Positions 16,485-24,877 of a DNA stretch of 64,000 nucleotides are shown here, one piece after another. Under the pieces are notes generated by a model, which saw only the letters and a program-made list of their open reading frames with translations, was not told where the DNA came from and made no database searches. Positions within the stretch are counted from its first letter, which is position 1. Each line of letters starts with the position of its first letter. Source of the stretch: Lewinellaceae bacterium (GTDB lineage: Bacteria > Bacteroidota > Bacteroidia > Chitinophagales > Saprospiraceae). Both the position numbers and the translations under genes were made by a program. The stretch is taken from contig JACJYC010000003.1 of NCBI GenBank assembly GCA_020636325.1, positions 434,001 to 498,000 of the forward strand, in the 5' to 3' direction.

Positions 16485-17635
16485 GCAAAGTGATCGCCTT
16501 TGTTCCGGCTCGCTGCGGAAGTAAATCCATCGAATTCAAGAACATCCGGCCGATCTGCGGCCGCCCCCTGATCTGGTGGAACCTGGACGCCCTCCAGCAA
16601 TGCGAACAGGTGGACGAGGTATACCTGGCCACAGATTGCGATCAGATCGAACAGACCGCCCGTGAATTCGGCTTTTCAAAATTGCGGATCTACAGAAGGT
16701 CGCCGGCCAATGCTGCCGACCATTCCTCCACAGAATCCGTCATGCTGGAATTCCTGGATGCCCATCCGCAACCGGAGGACGCCTTGTTCCTGCTGGTTCA
16801 GGCCACTTCGCCGCTCACCAGGACCGCGGACTTCACAGCGGGATTGGAACAATTCAGGTCATCCGGCGCCGACTCCCTGCTGACCTGCGTCAGGATCAAG
16901 CGGTTTTTCTGGTCGCCGGCAGGGGAGAGCCTGAATTATGATTACCGCAGCCGGCCGAGGCGCCAGGATTTTGACGGCCAGCTGATGGAAAACGGCGCCT
17001 TCTACATCAGCAAGGTCGGGGCCGTCCGACAGTCCGGTAACCGGCTGAGCGGCCAGATCGCCGTCTGCGAATTGCCGGATTTCATGGCCACCGAGCTGGA
17101 CGAACCCCACGATTGGGTCGTTATGGAGGAACTGATCCGCAAACACCGCATGAGCGATCGCCCCAGGCTTAAGGTCCGCCTTTTTGTTTCCGATGTGGAC
17201 GGGGTTATGACGGACGCCGGCATGTATTATTCCGAAAACGGGGATGAACTCAAAAAATTCAACACCCACGACGGAATGGCTTTCAACCTGATGCAAAAAG
17301 CCGGGATCAAAACGGCCATGGTGACCAGCGAGAATACCCAAATGGTGGAGCGCAGGGCCCGGAAACTCAAAGTGGATTACCTGTACCAGGGCAAATGGCA
17401 CGGCGATAAGCTGGATGCCGTACTGGATATTTGCAAAAAAGAAGGCTTCGAGTTGTCCGAAGTGGCCTATATCGGCGACGATATCAATTGCCGGGAAGTG
17501 CTGACCCGGGTCGGCGTGGCCGCCTGCCCGGCTAACGCCCTGCCGGTCATCAAAAATATCCCGGGCATCATCCGCCTGGACACGAGGGGAGGGGAGGGCG
17601 CCGTCCGTGAATTCTATGAAACCTACCTGGCATAG
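16481..17635 (+). CDS. CMP-nonulosonate cytidylyltransferase fused to KdsC-like HAD phosphatase
   Basis: 384 aa. Residues 1-225 are a NeuA/KdsB-type nucleotidyltransferase with the CTP-binding start VIAFVPARCGSKSIEFKNIR and the segments LATDCDQI and LLVQATSPLTRTADF. Residues ~228-384 are a KdsC-like HAD phosphatase: FVSDVDGVMTD (nucleophile Asp238, acid Asp240), NTHDGMAFNLM, MVTSENTQ and IGDDINCREVL. Animal CMP-sialate synthetases share this two-domain plan, and Bacteroides thetaiotaomicron makes KDN through a 9-phosphate intermediate needing such a phosphatase. The enzyme may therefore dephosphorylate and activate the NeuB product. It overlaps neuB by 4 bp (ATGA) and is followed after 5 nt by the next gene. 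Confidence 0.85.
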   Translation: MSKVIAFVPARCGSKSIEFKNIRPICGRPLIWWNLDALQQCEQVDEVYLATDCDQIEQTAREFGFSKLRIYRRSPANAADHSSTESVMLEFLDAHPQPEDALFLLVQATSPLTRTADFTAGLEQFRSSGADSLLTCVRIKRFFWSPAGESLNYDYRSRPRRQDFDGQLMENGAFYISKVGAVRQSGNRLSGQIAVCELPDFMATELDEPHDWVVMEELIRKHRMSDRPRLKVRLFVSDVDGVMTDAGMYYSENGDELKKFNTHDGMAFNLMQKAGIKTAMVTSENTQMVERRARKLKVDYLYQGKWHGDKLDAVLDICKKEGFELSEVAYIGDDINCREVLTRVGVAACPANALPVIKNIPGIIRLDTRGGEGAVREFYETYLA

Positions 17636-17640
17636 CAGCC

Positions 17641-18675
17641 ATGAAACTGGTTCTGCTGGTACATAATAACCTCACACTGCAATTCGCCCGCAAGGCAGTG
17701 GAATACTTTCAGCTCAACCCTGAAAATTGCCTCTGGATCCGGGACCGCAGGGCGGCAGTGCCGGCGGAGTTTGTCCACACTTTTGATTTGGATCAGGCGC
17801 CTTTATTCGAATTCAGGATAGCGGACGCTTTGAATTGGGGGAAACAAATCCGGGTGAATTACCGGAGCCTGTCCCGCATCGACCGGTGTTTGAGCGACTT
17901 TGCACCCGAAGGATTCCAATTGATCGCGCCCCACAGCTACGATCTGCGGTATCACGCCCTGATCACCCATCCCGGCTGCAAAGGGTTCTATTACCTGGAA
18001 GAAGGCAAGTTGAGTTGCGCCGGCAATCCCGGGCGCCGCAGGAACTGGAAAAGGCCGTTGGTCGGTCTGGGTCATCTGTTTTTCCTGAAAGGGAGAATCC
18101 CCGCTTTCCCGCCGCCTTTTTCAACCGGCCACCCCAAATACAAAGGCGTTTTCGCCTTCAGTCCGTTTGCCTTCAATGGGTTTAAAAACCGAATTGAATT
18201 GCCCTTGCCTTTCCGCAGCAGGCCGGAATTGGCCCATTTCAAACAGGTGCTGGTGCTGGGTCCGTATGTCGAATTCGGAGAATTGCCGCAAGAGGTTGAA
18301 ATCCGTATTCTGAAGGCGTTTTTTGCCTGGTTTGCCGCTGAAGGCCCCGGCCGGCTATACGTGAAATTCCATCCGGCCCAACTCGCGCAGGACCTTTCCG
18401 CCCCGGTCATCCGCACATTACTGAACGAATTCCAGGGCGCCTTTTCCTGGGAAGAGATCCCGCCGTCGGTTTCTCTGGAAGAACTAGCCGTCAGCGCCCA
18501 GCCTGACATGTACCTGGCCACCAGCAGCGTGGCCCTCTACGCGATGGCGTCCGGCGCCCGCGTGCATACCTACGCCCCGGATTTGATAAAAGCTTATCCG
18601 CCGTTCCGGCAGGTCTGGGAAGATCTCCCCTTGACGGTCAGGAATGCCATGTCGCCGATCCCGCTGACGCAGTGA
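17641..18675 (+). CDS. Sialyltransferase-like glycosyltransferase
   Basis: 344 aa, soluble, no signal peptide. Overall similarity to a named protein is not obvious to me, but three short motifs shared by bacterial sialyltransferase families (GT38, GT52, GT80) occur in the right order: an acidic-acidic-Gly motif (Glu120-Glu121-Gly122 in YYLEEGKL), a His-Pro motif (His244-Pro245 in YVKFHP) and a Ser-Ser motif (295-296 in LATSSVALYAM). It follows the CMP-sugar synthetase by 5 nt, which fits transfer of the CMP-activated nonulosonic acid to an acceptor glycan. Alternative: another GT-B glycosyltransferase with chance matches. Confidence 0.6.
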   Translation: MKLVLLVHNNLTLQFARKAVEYFQLNPENCLWIRDRRAAVPAEFVHTFDLDQAPLFEFRIADALNWGKQIRVNYRSLSRIDRCLSDFAPEGFQLIAPHSYDLRYHALITHPGCKGFYYLEEGKLSCAGNPGRRRNWKRPLVGLGHLFFLKGRIPAFPPPFSTGHPKYKGVFAFSPFAFNGFKNRIELPLPFRSRPELAHFKQVLVLGPYVEFGELPQEVEIRILKAFFAWFAAEGPGRLYVKFHPAQLAQDLSAPVIRTLLNEFQGAFSWEEIPPSVSLEELAVSAQPDMYLATSSVALYAMASGARVHTYAPDLIKAYPPFRQVWEDLPLTVRNAMSPIPLTQ

Positions 18676-18700
18676 TCCCCGCTGAAAGTTCCAAAAAAAA

Positions 18701-18758
18701 TCCCGCAGATTTTGCAACCGGCAACCTTGATCGCTGCCGGGATGCAATACCTGCGGGA
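18701..18758 (+). terminator. Long imperfect hairpin after the nonulosonate operon
   Basis: Nested stem: TCCCGCAG (18701-18708) with CTGCGGGA (18751-18758), TTGCA (18712-18716) with TGCAA (18743-18747), and CCGGCA with TGCCGG inside, 11-nt loop. It begins 26 nt after the stop. There is no T-tract, so it is either an unusual terminator or an mRNA 3'-end stabiliser. Confidence 0.45.
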
Positions 18759-18837
18759 AATGCCGTTGTCATGCCGGGAAACCCCCGGGTAAGTTTAGCG
18801 GTAAGTCGCAAAAAACTTTGTGGCAACCCCCATAATA

Positions 18838-18919
18838 CTTAAGACTTACCACTTAAGACTAATAACTTACGACTTACGACTTACCACTTACCACTTACGA
18901 CTAATAACTTACGACTTAA
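18838..18919. repeat. Degenerate tandem repeat of ACTTACNACTTA type
   Basis: About 80 bp built from imperfect copies of ACTTACGACTTA / ACTTACCACTTA / ACTAATAACTTACG. It directly abuts, and by a few bases enters, the stop codon of the Oar-like receptor gene (stop at 18916-18918). It encodes nothing plausible and could be a slippage-prone minisatellite. Confidence 0.75.
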
Positions 18920-21900
18920 TTAAAAATGTACCGTACGCCGAAACGCATCCGCCAGCGGGAGGTCGTACCGGCGATGTTGAATGCATCTTTGCCGGTGTTG
19001 GTTCCGCCGCGATAGGAAAACTTCGGTACCGTGTTGTTGCCGTTGGCGTCTGCCGAATATCCTTCAAAGTTCAGCAATTCGTAGTTGTTGAAGTTGCTGC
19101 CCGGAACGATATAGACCGTACCCCAGCTCGGGTTGATCAGGTTGCCGACGTTGAAGATATCCAGCGAGAACTGCAGTTTCTGCGTCGTGTTGCCGGTCTT
19201 GATGCCGACGTCCTGACGGATGGCGAAATCAAGGATGCTGCTGAACGGAGCGAAAGCGCTGTTCTTGTCAACATATTCCCCGCGGTGGTCTTTCAGGCTC
19301 GGAACGGATTCGATGAATGCGTTCAGGTTTTGCCATTGCTGAGCTGCCGTAACGGTATTGCCGCCGCTGGTATAGTCTACCAGATTGATATCAGACTGGC
19401 TGGCAGGAACATAAACAAGGCTGCGGTTGGCGCTCGTAGAACCCCTTTCCAGGTTGATATTCCGGCCGGATGAGCCGCCGATGATGTAGGACATAGCGGT
19501 TCCCGACTGGCCGTTGTAGAACAGCGAGAAGGTCGTAGCTGCGTTTTCATCGGCATTCCACTTCAGCTTGTAGTTGAGGGCTGCGAGCACGCGGTGGCCC
19601 ATAGCGAAGTCCGAGCGACCCAGTACCGGGAAGTTACGGCCGTCGGTGTTGATCTGACCCCGCCATTGCGAAGAGTTCTGAGAAGAGGTGCCTTCGTTCA
19701 CAGCATAGGCATCGCCGTAGGTGTAAGCCAGGTAGGTGTTGAAACCGTTGGCAAAATCCTTGGCCAGGGTAGCGGTGATCGTGTAGGTATACCCTTCATT
19801 GGTGTTGGAACCGACGTAAACGGCGCTGTAGGTGTTGTCAATGTTCTTGTTGACATATACCGGCCGGTCGTCGCCCGAACCGCTCCAGTTGAAAGAAACC
19901 GTAGGATCGGAGTTGACTTGCGTGTACAGGACGTTGTTGAGCGTCTTGGTATAGGTACCTTCCAGCGAAGCGCGGATGCCGTTGGGCAGCGTGTGATCAA
20001 TGGCGAGGTTGGTACGGAATACCTGCGGGTATTTGAAGTCCTTCACAAAGAGGTCGATCTGACCGGAAGGAACGGCAAAATCCGGGTTGGTCGGCTGCTT
20101 GGAGACATCTGCGATGAAGTTGGCAGAGCCGCCCAGGTTGGTCTCGTCAACACGGCCTTGTGTCAGACCGTTGTTGTTGAACATAGCGCCCGGCCATACG
20201 AACGGGATGCGGCTGGTGAAGATGCCCAGACCGCCGCGGAGAACCGTTTTGCGGTCGCCGTTGAAGTCATAGGTGAAACCTGCGCGCGGGGAGAACATAA
20301 GCTGTCCGTCCGGAGCGTGGCCGGCCTGAACGTCCTTGGCGATATCGTATTTAGCCTGCATTTTGGGCAGGGCTGTCTGGTTGAAGTAGGTATCTTCGGT
20401 CGGATCGGAGGTAATGACCGGCAAATCCACGCGGAGGCCGAAGGTCAGGTTGAACTTCTTGCTGATCTCCCATTCGTCCTGGGCATACAGGCCGAACTGG
20501 ACGGCGTTGAAATCGGCAGCGGCGGCAGAACCGTCACCGGTCTTGTCGTCCACCAGGGAGTAAGCGCGGTCATATTCGTAAGCAGGCTGGCCGGTAAGGA
20601 AATCGTCCAGGCTGTTGAAACGGTAGGTGCCGTAGTTCTGACCGATGAAGATATTGTAAATGTCGTAGAATTCGTTGTGCGTACCGATCGTGAAGGTATG
20701 AGCGCCGTTGTACAGCTTCACATTATCCGTGATCGTGAAGATCTTCTGCAGCAGCTGGTTGGCGGTCGAGAACTGTTCGGAACCCAGCTGGATGGTCCTG
20801 GAAGTACCGTCGTTGATGATGACCCACGGGAAGTCGCTGGCGAGCGGGTCGCGGTCGTCGTTGACGCTGGTATAACCCAGGATAAGGTTGTTGGAGATCT
20901 TGTCGCCGAAACGGGAGTTCAATTCAATCGCCGAGGAATTGGTGATGCTCGGGAAGAAGATGCCGTCGTTGGAGAAGTTGATCGTGGAAGAGCTGCTGCT
21001 GGTCCGGTCGTACTGTTCCGCTTTGGTGTACTGGTGGCGGATCGTCAACTTGTGGTTCTGGTTCAGGTTGAAGTCCAGTTTGCCGAACAGTTTGAGGCCT
21101 TTCAGCTCATCAGCGGTGGACAGGTACCCGCCCGGATCATAACCGTAGGTATTGATCAGGAAGGAGCGGAGGTTGTCCAGCTGAGCGGTGGTCACATCGC
21201 CGCCGTACTGGGCAAATTCAAAGGGGATCGGCGTCTCGTCTTTCTGGATTTCTGCGTTGGCAAAGAAGAAAACCTTGTCTTTGACGATAGGGCCGCCCAA
21301 AGAAGCGCCGTACAGTTTCTGGCTGAAGTCCGCCAGTTTGGTGCGTTCGAGACCGAACTGGTCCGCCTGGGTTTTGTTGGTTTTACCGGCCAGGCCTTCG
21401 TTCTGCATGAAGTAGTAGGCAGTGCCTTTGAAGGTGTTCGTACCGGATTTGGTCACGGCGTTCACGCCGCCGCCGGCAAAACCGCCCAGCGTTACGTCAT
21501 AAGGAGAAAGAACGACCTGGAACTGGTCGATGACGTCGATGCTGAAAGGAGAAATGCCGGTTTGGCCGCCGTTGGTGCCCGAAGAAGCCAGGCCGAATAC
21601 GTCGTTGTTGACAGCGCCGTCGATGTAGATGGCGTTGTAACGGTTGTTGACGCCGGCGAAAGAGCTGCCGCCGCCGTAGGCGCTGGCTTGCGGGGTCAAC
21701 CGGAGGAAGTCGTTGACATCCCGGTTGAGGGTCGGCATGACGTCAATGTCGGCCGAGGTGATCTGGGTACTGGCGCCCACATTCTGGCCGGTAACCCCGG
21801 CGGATGCGCTGACGACAATGGCGTCAAGCGTCACCGAAGATTCTTCCAGCGGGCAGTTGATGATCAACGCTTCACCCAGGCGAAGAAAAACATTCTCATA

Positions 21901-22188
21901 AGTCTGATCGGCATATCCGGTGTAGGATACGGTAATCTTGTAAGGACCGCCGACACGCATACCCGGGATACGGAAATTGCCGTCCAGGTCGGTGGCAGTT
22001 CCGTACGTCGTCCCTGATGGCGTATGGACGGCGAGCAAGTTGGCGCCGATTAGCGCTTCACCCGTAGCTTTGTCTGTAATCTGGCCGTTGATGGAGGAAG
22101 TGGTTACCCCCTGGCCGGATACGGTTGCATGCATGAACAGAATCATGGCAAGAACCGAAAGCAATTGTGTGATTCTGGAAAATTTCAT
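18916..22188 (-). CDS. Oar-like TonB-dependent receptor with carboxypeptidase-regulatory domain
   Basis: 1090 aa. Signal peptide about 1-25 (ending TVSGQ), then a CarboxypepD_reg beta-sandwich (about 30-115, SINGQITDKATGEALIGANL), a plug-like region (ITSADIDVMPTLNRDVNDFL) and a very long beta-barrel ending in RFGVRYIFN, an aromatic-rich outer-membrane end. This matches Oar-type outer-membrane proteins of Bacteroidota and myxobacteria, which import or export unknown ligands. A promoter box lies 35 nt upstream of the start. No SusD partner follows. A large forward ORF inside it is a codon-bias shadow. Confidence 0.92.
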   Translation of the reverse strand: MKFSRITQLLSVLAMILFMHATVSGQGVTTSSINGQITDKATGEALIGANLLAVHTPSGTTYGTATDLDGNFRIPGMRVGGPYKITVSYTGYADQTYENVFLRLGEALIINCPLEESSVTLDAIVVSASAGVTGQNVGASTQITSADIDVMPTLNRDVNDFLRLTPQASAYGGGSSFAGVNNRYNAIYIDGAVNNDVFGLASSGTNGGQTGISPFSIDVIDQFQVVLSPYDVTLGGFAGGGVNAVTKSGTNTFKGTAYYFMQNEGLAGKTNKTQADQFGLERTKLADFSQKLYGASLGGPIVKDKVFFFANAEIQKDETPIPFEFAQYGGDVTTAQLDNLRSFLINTYGYDPGGYLSTADELKGLKLFGKLDFNLNQNHKLTIRHQYTKAEQYDRTSSSSSTINFSNDGIFFPSITNSSAIELNSRFGDKISNNLILGYTSVNDDRDPLASDFPWVIINDGTSRTIQLGSEQFSTANQLLQKIFTITDNVKLYNGAHTFTIGTHNEFYDIYNIFIGQNYGTYRFNSLDDFLTGQPAYEYDRAYSLVDDKTGDGSAAAADFNAVQFGLYAQDEWEISKKFNLTFGLRVDLPVITSDPTEDTYFNQTALPKMQAKYDIAKDVQAGHAPDGQLMFSPRAGFTYDFNGDRKTVLRGGLGIFTSRIPFVWPGAMFNNNGLTQGRVDETNLGGSANFIADVSKQPTNPDFAVPSGQIDLFVKDFKYPQVFRTNLAIDHTLPNGIRASLEGTYTKTLNNVLYTQVNSDPTVSFNWSGSGDDRPVYVNKNIDNTYSAVYVGSNTNEGYTYTITATLAKDFANGFNTYLAYTYGDAYAVNEGTSSQNSSQWRGQINTDGRNFPVLGRSDFAMGHRVLAALNYKLKWNADENAATTFSLFYNGQSGTAMSYIIGGSSGRNINLERGSTSANRSLVYVPASQSDINLVDYTSGGNTVTAAQQWQNLNAFIESVPSLKDHRGEYVDKNSAFAPFSSILDFAIRQDVGIKTGNTTQKLQFSLDIFNVGNLINPSWGTVYIVPGSNFNNYELLNFEGYSADANGNNTVPKFSYRGGTNTGKDAFNIAGTTSRWRMRFGVRYIFN

Positions 22189-22222
22189 AAACCAGTGCAG
22201 TTTTGGTTAAAAATTGATGGGG

Positions 22223-22230
22223 CAAAAATA
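22223..22230 (-). promoter_or_regulatory. -7 promoter box for the Oar-like receptor
   Basis: Reverse-strand TATTTTTG, a full TAnnTTTG match, giving a leader of about 28 nt. No -33 TTG at the standard distance. Confidence 0.55.
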
Positions 22231-22461
22231 CGGACCTAAAGTTAAGATTTTGTTAATTTATGGTGTTTTCGTGTGAAGATTTATTTCATAAAACCTTGAT
22301 AATTAATTTTCTTTGGACCGGCAATCTTTTTATCCTTATTACTTTCTGATCAAGGCTTTATTGGGAAAATAAAACGCAGATTTATCCATGTTTTCCCTAC
22401 AAACATTTTATTTGCCGGTTTGCGCTGCTTTCAGGCCTCCAAAAATGAAATTTACAATTGT

Positions 22462-22469
22462 TAACTTTG
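22462..22469 (+). promoter_or_regulatory. -7 promoter box for the LTD protein gene
   Basis: TAACTTTG, a full TAnnTTTG match, 26 nt before the ATG at 22496. It supports that start over an in-frame upstream ATG at 22388. Confidence 0.55.
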
Positions 22470-22495
22470 CCTACCATCATCAAATATCGCCTATT

Positions 22496-24766
22496 ATGAA
22501 ACAATCTTTTTTACTCTCTCTCCTTTTGGCGGCCGCAAGCGCTCTTTGGAGCCAGCCGCTGGTCATCACCGAAATCCTGTATAACCCGCCTGACGGCCCC
22601 GACACCCTTGAGTTCATTGAAATTTATAACAATGGACAAGACGTGGTCAACCTCATGGGATACACCCTCGATGGGGTGGAATTCACCTTCCCCTCCTTCA
22701 ACCTCGAAAGCCAGGAATACGTTCTGGTTGCCAAAGACTCGGTCGCCATGTTGTCCGCATTCGGGGTAACGGCCTTCCAGTGGGTTTCCGGCGGGTTGAA
22801 CAACGGCGGCGAGCTCATCGCGGTGCTCAATCCTTCGGGCGCAGTGGTCGACAGCGTCGAATTTGACGACAGCAACGGTTGGCCCCTGACAGCCGACGGC
22901 AGCGGCCCCTCCATCGTGCTGTGCAATCCGGCTGCCGACAACAATGACCCCGCCAACTGGCAGGCCGCCAACACCCCCACCGGCTACGTGACGGAAGGCG
23001 TGGAAATCCTGGCCAATCCCGGCGGCGCTTCCAACTGCTCCAGCGGGCCGCTGATCTATTTCCCGGTAAGCAGCCTCGAAGTCGCTGAAGACGGCGGCTC
23101 CGCTTCGGTAATGGTGGTCATGAAAGACGGGGATGGGACCCCCACTACGGTCATGGTCGTTCTGAACGCGGGCGGATCCACTGCCGTGAACGGATCGGAC
23201 TTTGATTTTGCTCCCGTTCAAGTCACCTTTGACAATGTACCGGTCGATACCCAATTGGTTACCGTCTCCATCACCAACGACGCAGAAATCGAAGGGCTGG
23301 AAACCGTTGTGCTGAACCTCGAATCGGCCAGCGCCAATGCCTCCATCGACAACGCGCGCGCTTCGGTCACCCTGACCATCGCCGATGACGATGCGGTCAT
23401 CCCGAAATTGGTGATCAACGAGATCATGTACAATAACCCGGGCGGCGATACCTACGAATTCCTCGAACTGTTCAACAATGATCCGAACCCGGTGCAAATG
23501 GGCGGGTATACCCTGAGCAGCGCCATAACCTACACGTTCGCGGATATGACCCTGGCGCCCGGCGGATACATCGTCCTGGCCATCGACTCGGCCCTGTTTG
23601 AGCAGAACCTCGGGGTGCCGGCTTTGCAGTTCTCCGGCCAGCTCAACAATACCGGCGAACCGATCGAGCTGCGCGATCCGCTCGGCAACCTGGTCGATCT
23701 GGTAACCTACTCCTCCAGCGCTCCCTGGGACGCCAACGCCAACGGCGCCGGCGGGTCCCTTGAGTTGTGCGACCCGGATTCCGACAACGAATTGCCCGCG
23801 AGCTGGAAAGCTTCCAAGACCGGCACGGGATTTTTCATCAATGGAATTGAAGTGCTCGCTACTCCTGGCGCCGCCAACGATTGTTCGGATGCCCCGCCGG
23901 TGACTTATCCGCCTTACGCAGTCGGACTGGTGACGTCCGCAGACGCTGACGGCCAGGTCGATTCCCTTGGAGTGACCTGCGAGATCCAGGGCGTCGTTTA
24001 CGGCGGCAACCTTCGCCCCGGCGGCCTCCAGTTTACGCTGATCGACGATCAGAATGACGGCATCGGCGTATTCGAAACGACCGGTGATTACGGATATGCT
24101 GTTGCGGAAGGCGACCAGATCATCATCCGGGGCAAGGTCAACCAGTTCAACGGCCTGGCTCAGATTGATCCGGATACCCTTATCCTGGTATCCTCGGGCA
24201 ACAACCTTTTTGCGCCTACCGCCGTCAGCGCGCTCGGCGAAGCCACCGAATCGCAACTGGTCAAGATCAATAACCTGACCATCGTTGATCCGGGCCAATG
24301 GACCAATTCCGGCTCCGGATTTACCGTCCAGGTGACCGACGGCGCGTCCACTTTCGATATGCGCGTCGATAACGATGTCAATATTTTCGGATCCACCCCG
24401 CCAACCGTACCTTTCAACCTTACCGGCATCGGCGGGCAATTCGACAGCAGTTCGCCCTATACGGAGGGGTATCAGATCCTGCCGCGGTATCTCGGGGATA
24501 TTGAATTGCTGAACGCGGTTGTGGACCCCGGCCTGGCACAGGGATTGATCATTCATCCCAACCCGGCTTCAGATCAGGTCTGGCTGACCGCCGGCGTCCA
24601 ACCCGATCGCATTCAGGTGTATAATCCGCTCGGTCAGCGGGTCCGGGATCTCATTCCGGATGGAACAACCGCCAAAATCGAACTGTCCGGATTGCCGAAC
24701 GGCATCTATGTCCTCAAAGTGATCAAAGGACATGGGATCTGGAGCGAACAGATTGTAAAACAATAG
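22496..24766 (+). CDS. Secreted lamin-tail/Calx-beta multidomain protein with T9SS sorting domain
   Basis: 756 aa from the ATG at 22496, which gives a clean signal peptide (MKQSFLLSLLLAAASALWSQ). Domain order: lamin-tail domain 1 (about 20-155, LVITEILYNPPDGPDTLEFI), Calx-beta domain (about 175-300, ending SVTLTIADDDA), lamin-tail domain 2 (about 305-455, LVINEIMYNNPGGDTYEFLE), an OB-fold-like region (about 480-665, CEIQGVVYGG), and a type A T9SS sorting domain (last ~75 residues, IHPNPASDQVWL ... LPNGIYVLKV). It is expected on the cell surface or released; lamin-tail domains often accompany extracellular nucleases, but no nuclease domain is seen. Confidence 0.9.
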   Translation: MKQSFLLSLLLAAASALWSQPLVITEILYNPPDGPDTLEFIEIYNNGQDVVNLMGYTLDGVEFTFPSFNLESQEYVLVAKDSVAMLSAFGVTAFQWVSGGLNNGGELIAVLNPSGAVVDSVEFDDSNGWPLTADGSGPSIVLCNPAADNNDPANWQAANTPTGYVTEGVEILANPGGASNCSSGPLIYFPVSSLEVAEDGGSASVMVVMKDGDGTPTTVMVVLNAGGSTAVNGSDFDFAPVQVTFDNVPVDTQLVTVSITNDAEIEGLETVVLNLESASANASIDNARASVTLTIADDDAVIPKLVINEIMYNNPGGDTYEFLELFNNDPNPVQMGGYTLSSAITYTFADMTLAPGGYIVLAIDSALFEQNLGVPALQFSGQLNNTGEPIELRDPLGNLVDLVTYSSSAPWDANANGAGGSLELCDPDSDNELPASWKASKTGTGFFINGIEVLATPGAANDCSDAPPVTYPPYAVGLVTSADADGQVDSLGVTCEIQGVVYGGNLRPGGLQFTLIDDQNDGIGVFETTGDYGYAVAEGDQIIIRGKVNQFNGLAQIDPDTLILVSSGNNLFAPTAVSALGEATESQLVKINNLTIVDPGQWTNSGSGFTVQVTDGASTFDMRVDNDVNIFGSTPPTVPFNLTGIGGQFDSSSPYTEGYQILPRYLGDIELLNAVVDPGLAQGLIIHPNPASDQVWLTAGVQPDRIQVYNPLGQRVRDLIPDGTTAKIELSGLPNGIYVLKVIKGHGIWSEQIVKQ

Positions 24767-24782
24767 CATAAGCAAGCAACTG

Positions 24783-24840
24783 CAGGCTGTGCACAAGGGG
24801 GCCCGGATCAACCGGCGCCTCCTTTGTGCGCGGCAGCCTG
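24783..24840 (+). terminator. Long imperfect hairpin after the LTD protein gene
   Basis: CAGGCTG (24783-24789) pairs with CAGCCTG (24834-24840), GCACAA (24791-24796) with TTGTGC (24824-24829), and an inner CCGG with CCGG. It starts 16 nt after the stop and has no T-tract; role as terminator or 3' stabiliser is inferred. Confidence 0.45.
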
Positions 24841-24877
24841 ATTCCGGTCAGGCGGATGCTTAACCAAAAAACTGAAT

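Larger units (their letters stand above)
22189..22495. other. Divergent intergenic region between the Oar-like receptor and LTD protein
   Basis: AT-rich gap of 307 bp holding a reverse -7 box (22223-22230) near one side and a forward box (22462-22469) near the other. No ORF or hairpin of note between them. Confidence 0.6.

Noticed and set aside
19594..22017. 807-codon forward open frame
   Set aside because: Lies antisense within the Oar-like receptor gene, has no recognisable domain and reflects codon bias of the real gene.
22511..24556. 681-codon reverse open frame
   Set aside because: Antisense shadow of the lamin-tail/T9SS gene.
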